Of a stretch of 60,000 bases of DNA, positions 24,090 through 34,467 are shown in pieces. How positions within the stretch are numbered: position 1 is the first letter of the stretch; every line of letters begins with the position of its first letter. The stretch is from Adiantum capillus-veneris (taxonomy: Eukaryota; Streptophyta; Polypodiopsida; Polypodiales; Pteridaceae), in the NCBI GenBank assembly GCA_014529385.2, contig CM043971.1, positions 84,921,340-84,981,339 of the forward strand, read 5' to 3'. A program made the position numbers and the translations under genes. The notes beneath the pieces were generated by a model. That model made no database searches. It was given only the letters and a program-made list of their open reading frames with translations, and was not told where the DNA came from.

Positions 24090-24960
24090 TCATTCTTGTC
24101 TAGTGAGAGTACTTAGGTAGTGGCCAATCATAAGACACTCTCCATCATAAAACTCTTCAGAAAAGACTTCAAAAACATGAGCAATATTTCCACAATTGGC
24201 ATGTAGATAAGAAGATGTGTAGAACTTCAAGCCAACATCATCACTCGTGGTCAGCATCTCTTCTTCATCTTCAAACCTGGCTCTTGATAACATATCTGCA
24301 AACAGGGTTATCTCTACCTGCAATATGACAAAATTAAGGGTTAAGAGACTTAATATAGGCTATGCATCGTAGCATGGCAATGTCCGGAGTAGAGCAGTTT
24401 GCAACCATCCCTATCAGTGGCAAGCAATCTGTTTCTGCCACAATAGAAGCTCCAATAAAGTATTCTTTATCGGTCCTTAAAGCGGTAGCAACGCCCCAAA
24501 GTTCCCTCTGAACCTGTGGATAACCTCGTTGACAATCATTGAGCACCTTGGCTCTGTATCTCACTGCATACCTGTGTCCTTCAGCATCATCTTGACCTAT
24601 AGCCCATCCAATACTTGTTGGGCTAGTGTCAACTGTTAAAATAACAGGCCTGTCGCATTTATAATCAACTTTCCTCAAGGTCGGAGCCTCAAGAAGCATC
24701 TTCTTAAATTTCTTGATAGCTTGTGTGTGAACTTCTTCCCAAACAAACCTTTTACCTTTCGTAGCAATTGATACAACACCTCTGCAACATGGGCAAAGTG
24801 TGGCAGCCAAATACGATAGAACACACACGCACCCAAGAATCGACGAACCTCAGTAACCGAAGAACATGTTTCGTTCATCTTTTGGATTGCTTCGACTTTT
24901 GATGGACTTGGCCTTCTTCCTTCAGAACTGCACATATGTCCCACAATTAAGACCTCCTTA
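24090..24960 (-). pseudogene. G1 RNase H and RT connection
   Basis: The frame 24675-24944 has EAIQKMNETCSSVTEVRRFL, the end of the RT. The frame 24334-24828 has FVWEEVHTQAIKKFKKMLLE and the RNase H core VILTVDTSPTSIGWAIGQ, RAKVLNDCQRGYPQVQRELW and AETDCLPL. A further frame at 24090-24323 contains FADMLSRARFEDEEEM, the usual RNase H to integrase transition. The two main frames overlap out of phase around 24675-24828, so there is at least one frameshift. RNase H removes the RNA strand during reverse transcription. Confidence 0.8.
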
Positions 24961-25000
24961 ACACCAAAAATTGATTTTTGACCTGAAAGTGTTAAGTTAA

Positions 25001-25761
25001 CTACTTCAAGCCTCGATAATATAGCATACAGTCAGCAATATGTTGAGCAACAAACTGTCGGCACCCCCTCTGGTCTTTTGTTTCATCTTTTGAGCCTTCT
25101 TCACAGCCCTTAATTGGTAGATCATCAATGAAAGGCATAGTAACATGTGGGATAAAGTCCCTTAATACCTTATTCATGCCGTTCATCATATGAGCTACTG
25201 AATTAGTAGCAGCCTGTGGGGTAGAGTGCACATCCTTACCAAACCAAGAGGAGTACGCATTGTAGTAAGATACCTGCTCTCCAAAGCTAATTGGAATTGA
25301 TCATATCCTGAATAATGATCACCCATGCAGTAAATAGATCTACCTGCAAAGGCCTCAGCAAATTCATCCACAATTGGGCTAGTACCCACGTTGCGGATTG
25401 TTACCTTGTTAACTGGTTGCATATCTTGAATGAACCTTAATGTACCATTTTTCTTTGGAAGAGTAAACCATCAATTAAATTACGGAGCACATGACGGCTC
25501 CAAAATTCCCATTTGAATCTTTTCATTGAGCAAATTGATGAGCTTTGGCAAGTGAGCTTTAGGAACTGGAATAGGATGCAAGCTCCATGGCATGTGTGGA
25601 ACAATGAAAATAACCATAGGTGAAACTACACTTGGATCCACACACCTAATCTCACTTGGCTCAAAAGCGAAAGCTTTACCATGTTTTTCGAGCATACCTT
25701 GAAAACATTCGATCTCCTCTTCATTGAAGAAATCGTCTTCTCCAACCTTCAGCTGCTGCAA
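25001..25761 (-). pseudogene. G1 reverse transcriptase
   Basis: The frame 25480-25761 contains FQGMLEKHGKAFAFEPSEI and IPVPKAHLPKLINLLNEKI, the N-terminal RT region. The frame 25195-25422 has MGDHYSGYDQFQLAL (motif A) and TTMRTPLGLVRMCTLP. The frame 25001-25231 has ATNSVAHMMNGMNKVLRDF and the catalytic MPFIDDLPIKG, where F-I-D-D stands for YxDD (the two Asp codons are at 25121-25126). The RT spans three frames, so frameshifts inactivate it although the catalytic residues remain. Confidence 0.82.
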
Positions 25762-26292
25762 TGTTTCCTTAGTAAATTTATGCCCTATGTTCTTTTGATT
25801 CCTGAGTATAGGCTATCGAGAAGCCTCTTTGATCATCCCATCACTTCCTTCTGGCAGCGGTGTAGCCACTGGCCTCACTTTCTTTGCAACAGTCTTGTAT
25901 TTTGTCTCTACCTGTGCTTCAATAGTTTCACCTGAATCATCTTCAATATGCATAAGTGCTTCATATAAACTTAACTCATCATACATGTCCATTGAATGGA
26001 CCTTAACCACTTCAGTTCTGCTTTGTAACCTGTTTTGCCTGATCCCTCAAGCTCTGTCATAGTATCTACATAAGATACCTCTTCAAAGACTCCCGAAATC
26101 ACATCATCTGATTCAAGCACATCACAATCCTGCAATTCACTTTGGATACTTGAAACATACTATTTTCCCACTTTGGCAAATCATTAAATTTTTTCAAAGA
26201 TACTGAACCTTCAGATGTTAACCCCAAAAACCCCGAAGAGAAAGCTTCTCTTTGCAAGAACTTCTCCTCACTTGTACCACCATAGTCCCGCT

Positions 26293-27512
26293 TTATAATG
26301 GCACTCCGAGAAAATCCTGTGCAAACCTGTACTCCCTAAATTCCTTGCGTATCTTCGGGATTGGATGATCACGTAGACTGTCCTTATTCCTGGCATGTTC
26401 AACACATACAGTCAAGAATTGTACCGCTTTCTTACCATCTCGGCTTCGAACCCTGGCATAGGCCGAGCCATCATCCAGCACCTTGGTTTCCATTCGCACA
26501 GCCGTAATGTAGGGTTGCCCCAAAATTAATGGATAAGAAGAATGTTCTTGTATAAAGAAATTTTGCTCATCACAGACATCCCCTACAGTTACCTTAACAT
26601 TGGCACATGCACCATAGAGGTCGCCTGGAAGGATATTGGCAGCTCAAATCCGCCAACCATGGTCCACATCAATAGGCCATTTCCCCTTCTTGTGCAAGCT
26701 TTTAGCCATCAAATTGATCTCCGATCCATGATCTATGAGTGCTAAGACCGGTTCTTAAATGTCGCCAAGCTTCACAACAGTTTCGGTTGTTGCCCTTGCC
26801 CAATGAGTCCTTGAAAAGTGACTCCTTGGTATACTTTCACTGTCTTCATCTTCATTAAAATGAACATGTCTTACCTCTGGTACAATTGGATTTGACACCA
26901 CCACAGACCTCGACTCTTCTTCTTCTTCAAGATCTGCCAAATACTCTTCATAGTCATCCAAAATTGCTTCAATGTGGCAAACCGCCTGGCTCTTAACTGA
27001 CTCCGGCTCCTGTTCACTTGGTATCTGTCGCTTTCTTTTGATGATATCGATTATGTCCTCGTGAAACTCACGTTTGGCAATGCCCAAAATATCACCCATG
27101 TGAGCTCCACTTTGCTATTCAGAATACGCTCTCCAAAAACTTTCTTTAAATCTGTAGCTAGTTCAATGTCAGATTTTAGCTTATATGAGGGTCCACTGGG
27201 TTTACCTTGCTTTTTGTCCTTGGGTGCATCCTCCATCACCACTTCAGGAGCGGCGGGCTTAGGAGTAGGACCTTCATCTTGCTTGCTGTTGAACCTTGTT
27301 GTCCTTTTCGATGTCCCGAGAACTTCTTCATCTCGTTTCCGCTTTTCCTCCACCATAGCCTCATTAGCTTGAGACTTTGCAATGAATGCATACACCGAGA
27401 GGGAATCCACTGGATTAGTCCACCCTGTGGTTTCTTGAATTGAATTCCCTACTTGCTGCAGCTTCCCATAAGTTACCTGTCCTGTTTCTGTTGTCTTTAA
27501 AGCATAAGCCAT
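26293..27512 (-). pseudogene. G1 gag-pro linker and aspartic protease
   Basis: The frame 27051-27512 (153 codons) is lysine-rich and ends with SDIELATDLKKVFGERILN. The frame 26755-27099 continues with GIAKREFHEDIIDIIKRKRQ, an acidic stretch and HWARATTETVVKLGDI. After a TAA the protease loop LALIDHGSEINLMAKSL lies at about 26700-26750 (active site at 26725-26733), and 26293-26523 has GQPYITAVRMETKVLDDGSA, the protease C-terminus (Leu-Gly-Gln-Pro type). The active site is Asp-His-Gly where retropepsins usually have Asp-Ser/Thr-Gly. Sequences following LALIDHGSEIN are, from memory, common in this gypsy group. Frames are broken in several places. Confidence 0.72.
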
Positions 27513-28651
27513 AATTGACCCTTGGTACCTGCACCATCATCATCACCCTTCCCGCAGACTTGCAGCCCATATGTAGCTGCTTCTACAAGAGCAACATTAT
27601 GCTGAGTCTCTTCAACTATCTTTTTCATGCCACCCCTACCGAAGTTCAAGCGAAGCATCTCACCTATTGCCCTAAGGTGTATCTTCTTGTCCTTCCAGAA
27701 CACCACATTCCTTTTATAAGCTTTGTCAAATTCATCACATTCTTTAACGTACTTGTGGTCTTCACTGTCACACCACATGCATCGGTCCCAGCCTTTGCGT
27801 GGTGGCTGCTGTCTAGGCTCAGATGTAGACCCCTTTGCAGCTAGTCCGTCAAATTTAACAGCTTTAAAATTCAAATTTACTTTTTGAATACCTTTTACCA
27901 ATTCGTCAAGAACTGGCTCCTCCACTCTGGGTATTGCCGAGGTTGTTTTCTCTTTAGGTTCCTCTTCTGCAACATCCATGATGTCAGCCACGATCAGCTT
28001 ATCGACTCTAATCTGTCGCTTCACGATCATGTTGACTGCTTCAATGACTACCTTCCAGTTGGATGTTAAGCCCAACTCTCCCGTTGAATCCTCCAGCAAC
28101 TGCACTAGACTCTTCTGAAGTCGAGGATCAGCAGCTTGAATGAACAGCTCAACCTTCTGATCCCTCATTGAACGTTGCTCTGTAGAGGACAGTTGCTCGA
28201 ATTTCTTCTCAAATTCCCGTAATAACTCTCGTGCAGATAGTTTTTTGTTCTTCTTCTGCACCCACTTCATAAAGCTTTGCCTGGTTACTCTTTGCAAATC
28301 CTCAAGGAAGTATTCCTCCTGAAGCGCCTTCTTGAAATCCTGCCAATTCGGGCCTTGAACCGCCTGAATTTCTTTAATTCGACTCCTAAGTTCCGGCTCC
28401 GCAATTAAATGGAACCCTTCCACTGCATTTTGATCATCAATTCCATTTTCTTCCATTGCCTGCTCGTAGATATTGCAAAATTTGCTAATATCCCGGCCTT
28501 CAAATCGATGCAATTTGTCGGTAATTGTGTGCCGAGCTTTACGGATCCTTTCTTGCAAATTATAATGATGTTGGGCAGCCTGTTGTTGTTGCATGTAAGC
28601 AGCAAACTGTTGCATCATTTGTTGCATGGCAGCCTCTTGTGGTGTCGACAT
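27497..28651 (-). CDS. G1 gag
   Basis: A 384-codon frame starts 50 bp after the primer site with MSTPQEAAMQQMMQQFAAYM. It has a glutamine-rich N-terminus, a capsid-like helical middle (FEGRDISKFCNIYEQAMEEN, FLEDLQRVTRQSFMKWVQKK) and a knuckle CMWCDSEDHKYVKEC with CX2CX4HX5C spacing, one residue longer than the classical form. The ATG is the first after the 5' LTR. The frame ends 16 bp inside the next frame (27051-27512), which may be a real -1/+1 junction between gag and pol or a mutation. It is the best preserved coding part of this element. Confidence 0.85.
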   Translation of the reverse strand: MSTPQEAAMQQMMQQFAAYMQQQQAAQHHYNLQERIRKARHTITDKLHRFEGRDISKFCNIYEQAMEENGIDDQNAVEGFHLIAEPELRSRIKEIQAVQGPNWQDFKKALQEEYFLEDLQRVTRQSFMKWVQKKNKKLSARELLREFEKKFEQLSSTEQRSMRDQKVELFIQAADPRLQKSLVQLLEDSTGELGLTSNWKVVIEAVNMIVKRQIRVDKLIVADIMDVAEEEPKEKTTSAIPRVEEPVLDELVKGIQKVNLNFKAVKFDGLAAKGSTSEPRQQPPRKGWDRCMWCDSEDHKYVKECDEFDKAYKRNVVFWKDKKIHLRAIGEMLRLNFGRGGMKKIVEETQHNVALVEAATYGLQVCGKGDDDGAGTKGQLWLML

Positions 28652-28684
28652 CCTTCTTCACCACACTGCTCACCCCGGCTCGTT

Positions 28685-28700
28685 CGCGTCGGGTTCACCA
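28685..28700 (-). promoter_or_regulatory. G1 primer-binding site
   Basis: The minus strand reads TGGTGAACCCGACGCG four bases after the 5' LTR, with the expected TGG start. I cannot assign the tRNA with confidence. It is neither the Asp nor the initiator-Met type used by the neighbours. Confidence 0.6.
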
Positions 28701-28704
28701 AGAA

Positions 28705-30639
28705 TGTCGAGGATAAGTGTGCGAAAGGTGAGCCGGGAAGGCACCGAGCCCCTGGCTATGAGAGGTGAGGGGAAAAGAGGTGCAACAGACACAATTAGCA
28801 GAAACGGAGCTTAAAACAATCAGTTCGCTTAATACCAGTTAATCAACAGTATCCATGATTAATCAATCGTTAATGGAGGCTTTATGCTCCTTACAAGGTG
28901 GAACCTGGCTTAATCCAGGTACTAATCAAGAAAATTAATAATGACCTGCTTAATACTGCCTTCTGCTTCTTCTCGATATGGCATAGGAACCTCGTCTTCC
29001 AATGGCCGTCTAATTTGGCTTAAGATTTATGGCTTATGAGAGTGAGAATAGGCAAACTTGGCTTAGCTCCTGAGAGATTAGGGAGCTTTGGGTTTGTCTT
29101 AAGGAGATTAGGATTAGAGCTCAACTTATCATATTAGGCTTAGTCCTGGCTTTGGCTTGGCAGAAGAGCTTAAGAGATCCGAGCTTATGCTTGGCTTGGC
29201 TTCAGAAATTAAGAAATCGGGCTTAAGCTTGATTAATGAGAGTTTAGGCTTGGCTTTGGCTTATGAGGTTAGGATTCAAAGCTTGGGCTTAGAGAACTTA
29301 TGATGTTTAGCATGGTTCTGGCTAAAGAAATCGATGAGAGCTTAAGATGGCTTAATTGCTTGCCCAAGAGCTTGTTATGAAAGCCTCCTAATGGCTTGCT
29401 TAATGAGTGTTTAAGAGCTTTGGCCTCTTCTCCCGGAGAGAGAAAATTCCATAAGATGAGGAGGAGAGCCTAAGAAATCACACGACACCCCAAGTGGAGC
29501 CCCCCTTTTCTTTTATACCATGCATGAGAATTTTTCTTGCTAAAAGAGGCTTCTACCCATTAGTGATTTCGCTAATGGGTACCCCCCCTGGTGACGTGGG
29601 AAGCAGTCCTGGAGCAGCTCAAAAATCAGCGGCGCTAGTGTCGAAAATGAGCGCGAGGAGGTTCCATGCATTATTTGCTTCTGTGGCAAGGGCGTTTGAG
29701 AGCCATGCCGGCCGACACGAGTGAAAAAGCAACTGGTTGCGCTGCCGATTTCACCCTGCTCGCCATACCCTCTTCCCCTTCACACACAAGGTCAATTTTC
29801 ACTTAAAACAATGGACGGCCTTGGTTAGCTTGGGCGGGCATTGAATTAGGCCCTTGGGCGGCCTCTTTTAATTCTAGTGGGCGGCCTTTGGCTTGCAAGG
29901 GCACCATAATTAGTACACATTTCGGCCGAGGCAAGGTATCACATTCGGGCATGCATACCGGCCATGCAACGTTGCAAAAGACTTCATGTTCGGTACACAT
30001 GTCGGCCAAGGCAATGCCAAGCACAACATCTCACTTAAGCAGTCCCATCGAGCAACCTCATCATAAGATTTGTTGCTTCTACTGTGTTCCAAACCCTGGC
30101 TGCTGCTCAAAATTCCAAAAGAGCACACCGATCGAGCGGACTGGACTGGTACGGAACCGGCCCCCGATGAATCTTAAACGGTCAATAACTTGACAACCGT
30201 AAATCCGATCACACTGATTTGAAAAGACCGACGCGCTCCTCAAAGTGAGCACTTCAGGCCTATACATTCATTTCAATTCTGTCATCTTAGCTGTAGTTGT
30301 CCAATCCGATATGGATCTGCAATCGGTTTGAACTTTAAACTGCCATAACTTCTTCACCGTAGCTCCAATCTATGAGCCGTAAAGATAGGCTGGTAGAGGA
30401 CATCGAGCACTGCAGTTCTAGGTCACAATATCCCATCCGTGTCCACTAAAAGAATAACACTTTTTAGCATCAGTGAGGCATGTTTTGGCCCTTTCAGCCG
30501 CATTTGACATACATTCAACATTGAACTTGGCCTGTTTTACCAGGCCTTAATCACTGTTCATTAAACATATAAGCTTCAAACAAACTTGATGTGCATTTTT
30601 TTGGCATCTTTGTTAGCATGGGAGTGGAGATGCATGACA
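28705..30639 (-). repeat. G1 5' LTR (1,935 bp)
   Basis: The partner of 20832-22728. It carries a 37-bp extra segment around 29551-29585 containing a 10-bp inverted repeat (29554-29563 with 29572-29581). Other differences from the partner are single bases. The outer end GACA (30639) touches the ACGT duplication. Confidence 0.92.
29511..29517 (-). promoter_or_regulatory. TATA box of the G1 5' LTR
   Basis: The minus strand reads GGTATAAAAGAAAAGG, a good plant TATA context, conserved in the 3' LTR at 21639-21645. It would drive the genomic transcript of the nested element. Confidence 0.6.
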
Positions 30640-30643
30640 ACGT
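30640..30643. repeat. Target-site duplication of G1 (ACGT)
   Basis: ACGT here equals ACGT at 20828-20831. Removing the element and one copy restores B's protease frame (…ILGR then PFMR…). Confidence 0.85.
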
Positions 30644-31567
30644 CCTTTCATGAGGGAAGCAAAAATGGTGTATGGCTGGTCTAAAAACCATGTCTACTTG
30701 CAGTTCCAAGATTCTGTTATTTGAGTAGATCTTCTAACTGGTCTAGCACATCCTCTAGGAAATAGGTTTATAATTGATCATAGATGTGACACCACAGTTC
30801 ACTCGGCCCCATTGTAATATTGTTACACGTGTAAAGCGGACACTGATGTTGGGGAATATTCTCCTTATATGGATGTACTACCTGGGATGACTGAGTCAGA
30901 CAATGTGGATTGGGTCCTCCAAATGGGAAACAAGGGGACGACCTGAGTAGCACCTGAGGGGGATGAAATGCCACCATTCGTACCCTTAAATATGCTAGAA
31001 GCTATGCATATAGCTTCTGATGACCTACAAGATGAAGGTTTGACTGGCATTAGAACCAGTAGCGTCTCACAAGACTATAGCCCACACGATTTGAGGTCAG
31101 AATCATCAATTGAAATTGACTCCAAGGACGAAGAATCTGAATTAAATCTTAGTGCAAATGTGGGGACAAACCATTCAAGGCCCAGTGGTACCCTAGATGA
31201 CAATCTATCCAAGGGAATAGAAGACACAAGTAGTGATTCATCTAGTGACTCTTCACTAGATATCGGCCATAATAAAAAATTAAACAAGAAGAGTAAGAGA
31301 TATAAGAGGCGACGATATTGAGCAAATGTGCGTGCTAGAATAAATGAAAAGAAATCTACCGCAGAATGGCTTAATTATATAGGGGCATGTGATGCTCATC
31401 GGAAGTTGGTAGATAACTGGGGTGAATACCTTCAAAGCGTTATGTGGTGTAGTCCACAACCTATTGACATCACCCAACTAGAGGCTATAGAGAAGCCAAA
31501 GTTGAGCTGTATCGTAAGGAGAAGACAAAATCGAGAGTTAGCTCAACAAAAAAGAAATCGAAAGTGA
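30644..31567 (+). pseudogene. B protease end and protease-RT linker
   Basis: It starts with the protease end PFMREAKMVYGWSKNHVYLQ, broken by a stop soon after. The frame 30968-31321 is acidic and serine-rich (DTSSDSSSDSSLDIGH) and ends in a lysine/arginine patch. The frame 31328-31567 is basic, with RRRQNRELAQQKRNRK. These are the usual disordered linkers between protease and RT in this group. Confidence 0.7.
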
Positions 31568-33055
31568 AATCAGAGTCCACAGAACAACAGGACCCCATAG
31601 ACTCACACCATGCACATGAACATTTCAAATCCTACACCACAGAGGAACGTAAGGTTGTGTATAAAAAGGCTCAAAGAAAACCTATCAATGGAAGCAATGG
31701 AGTCTATGATGGTCCAACGATAGTTAAGGAAATAGACTTAGCAGACCTAGGAGAAGAGTCCAAACCTGTTTTCATTGCCCAAGATCTGACAGAGACTGAA
31801 GAGTGTGTACTTAGAGAACTTCTCAAGGAATTCAGGGATATATTTTCTTGGACATGTCATGATATGAAAGGTGTTTCACCTTTTGTGGTGCAACACACAA
31901 TCCCCATGAATAGCATGGCTAAACTAGTTCAGCAAGGACCCTACCCAATGAATCCTAAATATGCAAATATCGTTCAAGAAGAGATTGAAAAGCTTGTGAA
32001 ATGCGGATTCATATACCCTATTGAGCACTCAGAATGGGTGTCTCCAATAGTGATTGTGCCAAAAAAGAATGGGAAACTCAGAGTGTGCGTGGATCTCAAG
32101 AAGGTCAATGCCGCCACTAGGAGGGACCGTTACCCCTTGCCATATTCAGAACATGTGCTTGAAAGAGTTGCAGGGAAGGAAGCCTATATCTTTTTTGATG
32201 GGTCCTCTGGCTAAAATCAAATCACAGTTGTGCTAGAGGACGAAGCTAAAACAACCTTTATAACCGAACTTGGAGTGTTTGAATTTCGTGTTATGGCTTT
32301 TGGCTTAATCGATGGCCCTGCTACCTTTCAAAGATTAATGAGGGAGTTTTGTGAAGCTTTCTTAGATGACCTTTGTGTTTATTTATCTTGGAAAGAACAT
32401 CTATCATGCTTACAAAAAGTGTTTGAGAAGTGCAGATTGTATCGGATCTCCTTAAACCCTTTTAATGCCAATTTTGGGTTAAACATGGAGTCATTTTAGG
32501 GCATATAGTGTCCAAAAATGGGATTTCCACAGATGAGAGCAAAATTAAAGCCATTGCTGAATTGCCACCACCTACAAAGTATAAAGGAGTTCAAAGGTTC
32601 ACGGGCCATGTTGGTTATTACCGACGGTTTATTTTTAACTTTGTCGAGACAGCTCATGCTTTGTACAAGCTTCTTATTGAGTTCCACTGGACCGCGGAGT
32701 GTGACCATGCTTATGAGTCATTGAAAAAGACCTTGACTAGCACTCCTATTCTACGAGTGCCCGATTAGAATGTAATTTTCCATGTGCATATTGATGCATC
32801 AAACTTTGCTATTGCGTATGTTCTAGCTCAACCAGGAGAACATAAATTGGACTACCCCATTAGCTTTGCAAGTCATCAATTGAATGATGCCAAGAGAAAC
32901 TACACCACTACAAAGCGAGAAGATTTAGGTATGATTTACGCAATGAAGAAATTTTTCTACTACCTTCTTGCCAACACGTTTGTTTTCTATGTTGATCATC
33001 AAGCCTTGTTGTATTAGTAAATAAACCTTGTTCCACAAGAAGAATTACACGATGG
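31564..33055 (+). pseudogene. B reverse transcriptase and RNase H
   Basis: The frame 31564-32214 has LLKEFRDIFSWTCHDMKGVS, SEWVSPIVIVPKKNGKLRVC and VDLKKVNAATRRDRYPLPYS (RT fingers and palm). After a TAA at 32212 it continues with VFEFRVMAFGLIDGPATFQR and the catalytic AFLDDLCVYLSW (F-L-D-D, about 32359-32370). Then come GYYRRFIFNFVETAHALYKL, and RNase H with HVHIDASNFAIAYVLAQPGE, KRNYTTTKREDLGMIYAMKK and FVFYVDHQALLY. In-frame stops at 32212, 32766 and 33015 and frame changes near 32500 break it. The catalytic residues are mostly present. Confidence 0.87.
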
Positions 33056-34144
33056 TTGTTAATTCTCCTTGAGTTTGATTTTACCGTTGTGGTGAGGCCT
33101 GGTAAAAGACATGTCATGGCGGATCATTTTTTTCGCATACCCAATGGTGAAGCCCCTACCGGAGTCGATGATGAGTTGCTTGATACTTCTCTATTCCTAG
33201 TCGAAACCACATCTGAATGGAATGAGAAGATTGTGAACTTTCTAGTTAATGGTTTTCCACCCAAAGAGCTTTGTAAGGACATAGCTTGAAAACTGTTAAA
33301 AGAATGTGAACCTTACTCTCTCATTGCAGGAACTCTCTACAGGCTAGGAAAGGATGATATTCTTAGACGTTGTGCCCGTGAGGATGAGTATTTATACATA
33401 TTGCAAGAAGCCCACATGGGTATAGCCGGAGGAAATTTCTCAGGGGAACTAACAGCTAGAAAGGTGTTGCAATCAGGCTATGGTGGCTTACCTTATTCAA
33501 GGATGCATCACTTTTTGCAAAAGGATGTGATGAATGCCAACGTTACAAGATCACGTAACGAAAGGATAGGATGCCCTTACATCCTATTAAAGTGACTCAA
33601 CCTTTTGAAAAATGGGGTTTGGACTTTGTAGGCCCAATTAGTCCGGCAGCTCGTAGCACTCAATCTCGATATATTATCATTGCCACTGACTATGTAACAA
33701 AGTGGACGGAAGCAAGGGTGACACGCAAGGCTGATGCAAGGTCAACTGCCAAGTTTCTCTTTGAGAACATTATTACAAGATTTGGCTGTCCCTTTGAGAT
33801 TGTGAGTGACAATGGCACTCATTTTATAAATGGAGTGATAAAAGAACTCACTACCAACTTCATGATAGCTCATCATAAGTCCATACCTTATTATCCATAA
33901 GCAAATGGCCAAGTTGAGAGTACCAACAAAACTTTCATCTCCATTTTGACAAAGACAGTTGAGGCTCATCGTACATATTGGGATTTAAAGCTTACATAAG
34001 CTTTATGGGCTTATCGTATTGTGTACAAAGTTGCCATTAACTGCACACCATTTAAAATGGCGTATGGCGGCCAAGAAGCGGATATGCCATGGGAGTTTGT
34101 CATTCCTAGTCTTCGAGTAGCTTCTCAAGAAGGTTGGGATGGTA
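33056..34144 (+). pseudogene. B integrase, cut off at 34144
   Basis: The zinc-binding region is spread over 33290-33560 (EAHMGIAGGNFSGELTARKV). The catalytic core lies in the frame 33571-33900: WGLDFVGP (first Asp), FEIVSDNGTHFI (second Asp) and, 35 residues later across a TAA at 33898-33900, ANGQVEST (Glu). The protein then continues for about 80 codons (CTPFKMAYGG, about 34048-34075) and ends abruptly at about 34144, where the direct repeat begins. The C-terminal domain, polypurine tract and 3' LTR are absent from the window. Confidence 0.87.
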
Positions 34145-34429
34145 AGGTCAACTTAAGAGATTGCATTTAAAATAGACCACTAAGTTTACTACTACCGGGG
34201 TGCCTAGCCCTTGAATATATTATGATGCTCTGTACTTCTGGAGAGTCGACCGTGTTCAATGGTGTCTGCTCTCATGGCGTAGTGAAGGCGGTTTTATTCC
34301 CCCCTAACTATCGATCTCCATTGATGGCCATAGGCGTGCAACTCTATGCTATCACACACTCATGAGGGAGTGCGGACTGACTCTCTCGCTACCTTGGCAT
34401 AGCATACATACAGACCAGCCTCCTCCTAC

Positions 34430-34467
34430 TATAAAAACAAGTGAGGGTGCATCTCTACCCCTCACTT
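34430..34467 (+). promoter_or_regulatory. TATA box and adjoining hairpin, unit 1
   Basis: TATAAAA at 34430-34436 is followed by AAGTGAGGG (34439-34447) pairing with CCCTCACTT (34459-34467). Unit 2 keeps the stem with a changed loop (40910-40947). Unit 3 keeps TATAAAT plus GTGAGGG/CCCTCAC (43760-43796). Transcription would start within or just after the hairpin. Confidence 0.65.

Larger units (their letters stand above)
20832..30639 (-). mobile_element. Complete G1 gypsy element nested in B (with both LTRs)
   Basis: A 9.8-kb element reads on the minus strand: 5' LTR (28705-30639), primer site, gag, protease, RT, RNase H, integrase, polypurine tract, 3' LTR (20832-22728). Termini are TGTC...GACA. 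The flanking 4-bp duplication ACGT (20828-20831 and 30640-30643) lies in B's protease, and B's frame continues across it. Domain order is that of Ty3/gypsy. The LTRs differ at scattered bases and by a 37-bp hairpin indel, so the insertion is not very recent. Several frame breaks in pol suggest it is now non-autonomous. Confidence 0.93.
15454..34144 (+). mobile_element. Gypsy element B (tRNA-Asp-primed), split by a nested G1 element
   Basis: The plus-strand order is LTR end, primer site (16456), leader, gag, protease (first half to 20831), then the complete inverted G1 element, then the rest of protease from 30644, linker, RT, RNase H and integrase to about 34144. The frames agree across the insertion: the codons before 20831 and after 30644 rebuild the conserved end of the protease. 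The 3' end and 3' LTR are missing because the direct-repeat element begins at 34145. Without the insert the surviving part is about 8.9 kb. Many stops make it non-autonomous. Confidence 0.85.

Noticed and set aside
15454-34144. Endogenous pararetrovirus
   Set aside because: The domain order with integrase and the Asp-type primer site fit gypsy. No movement protein or viral coat motif was seen.
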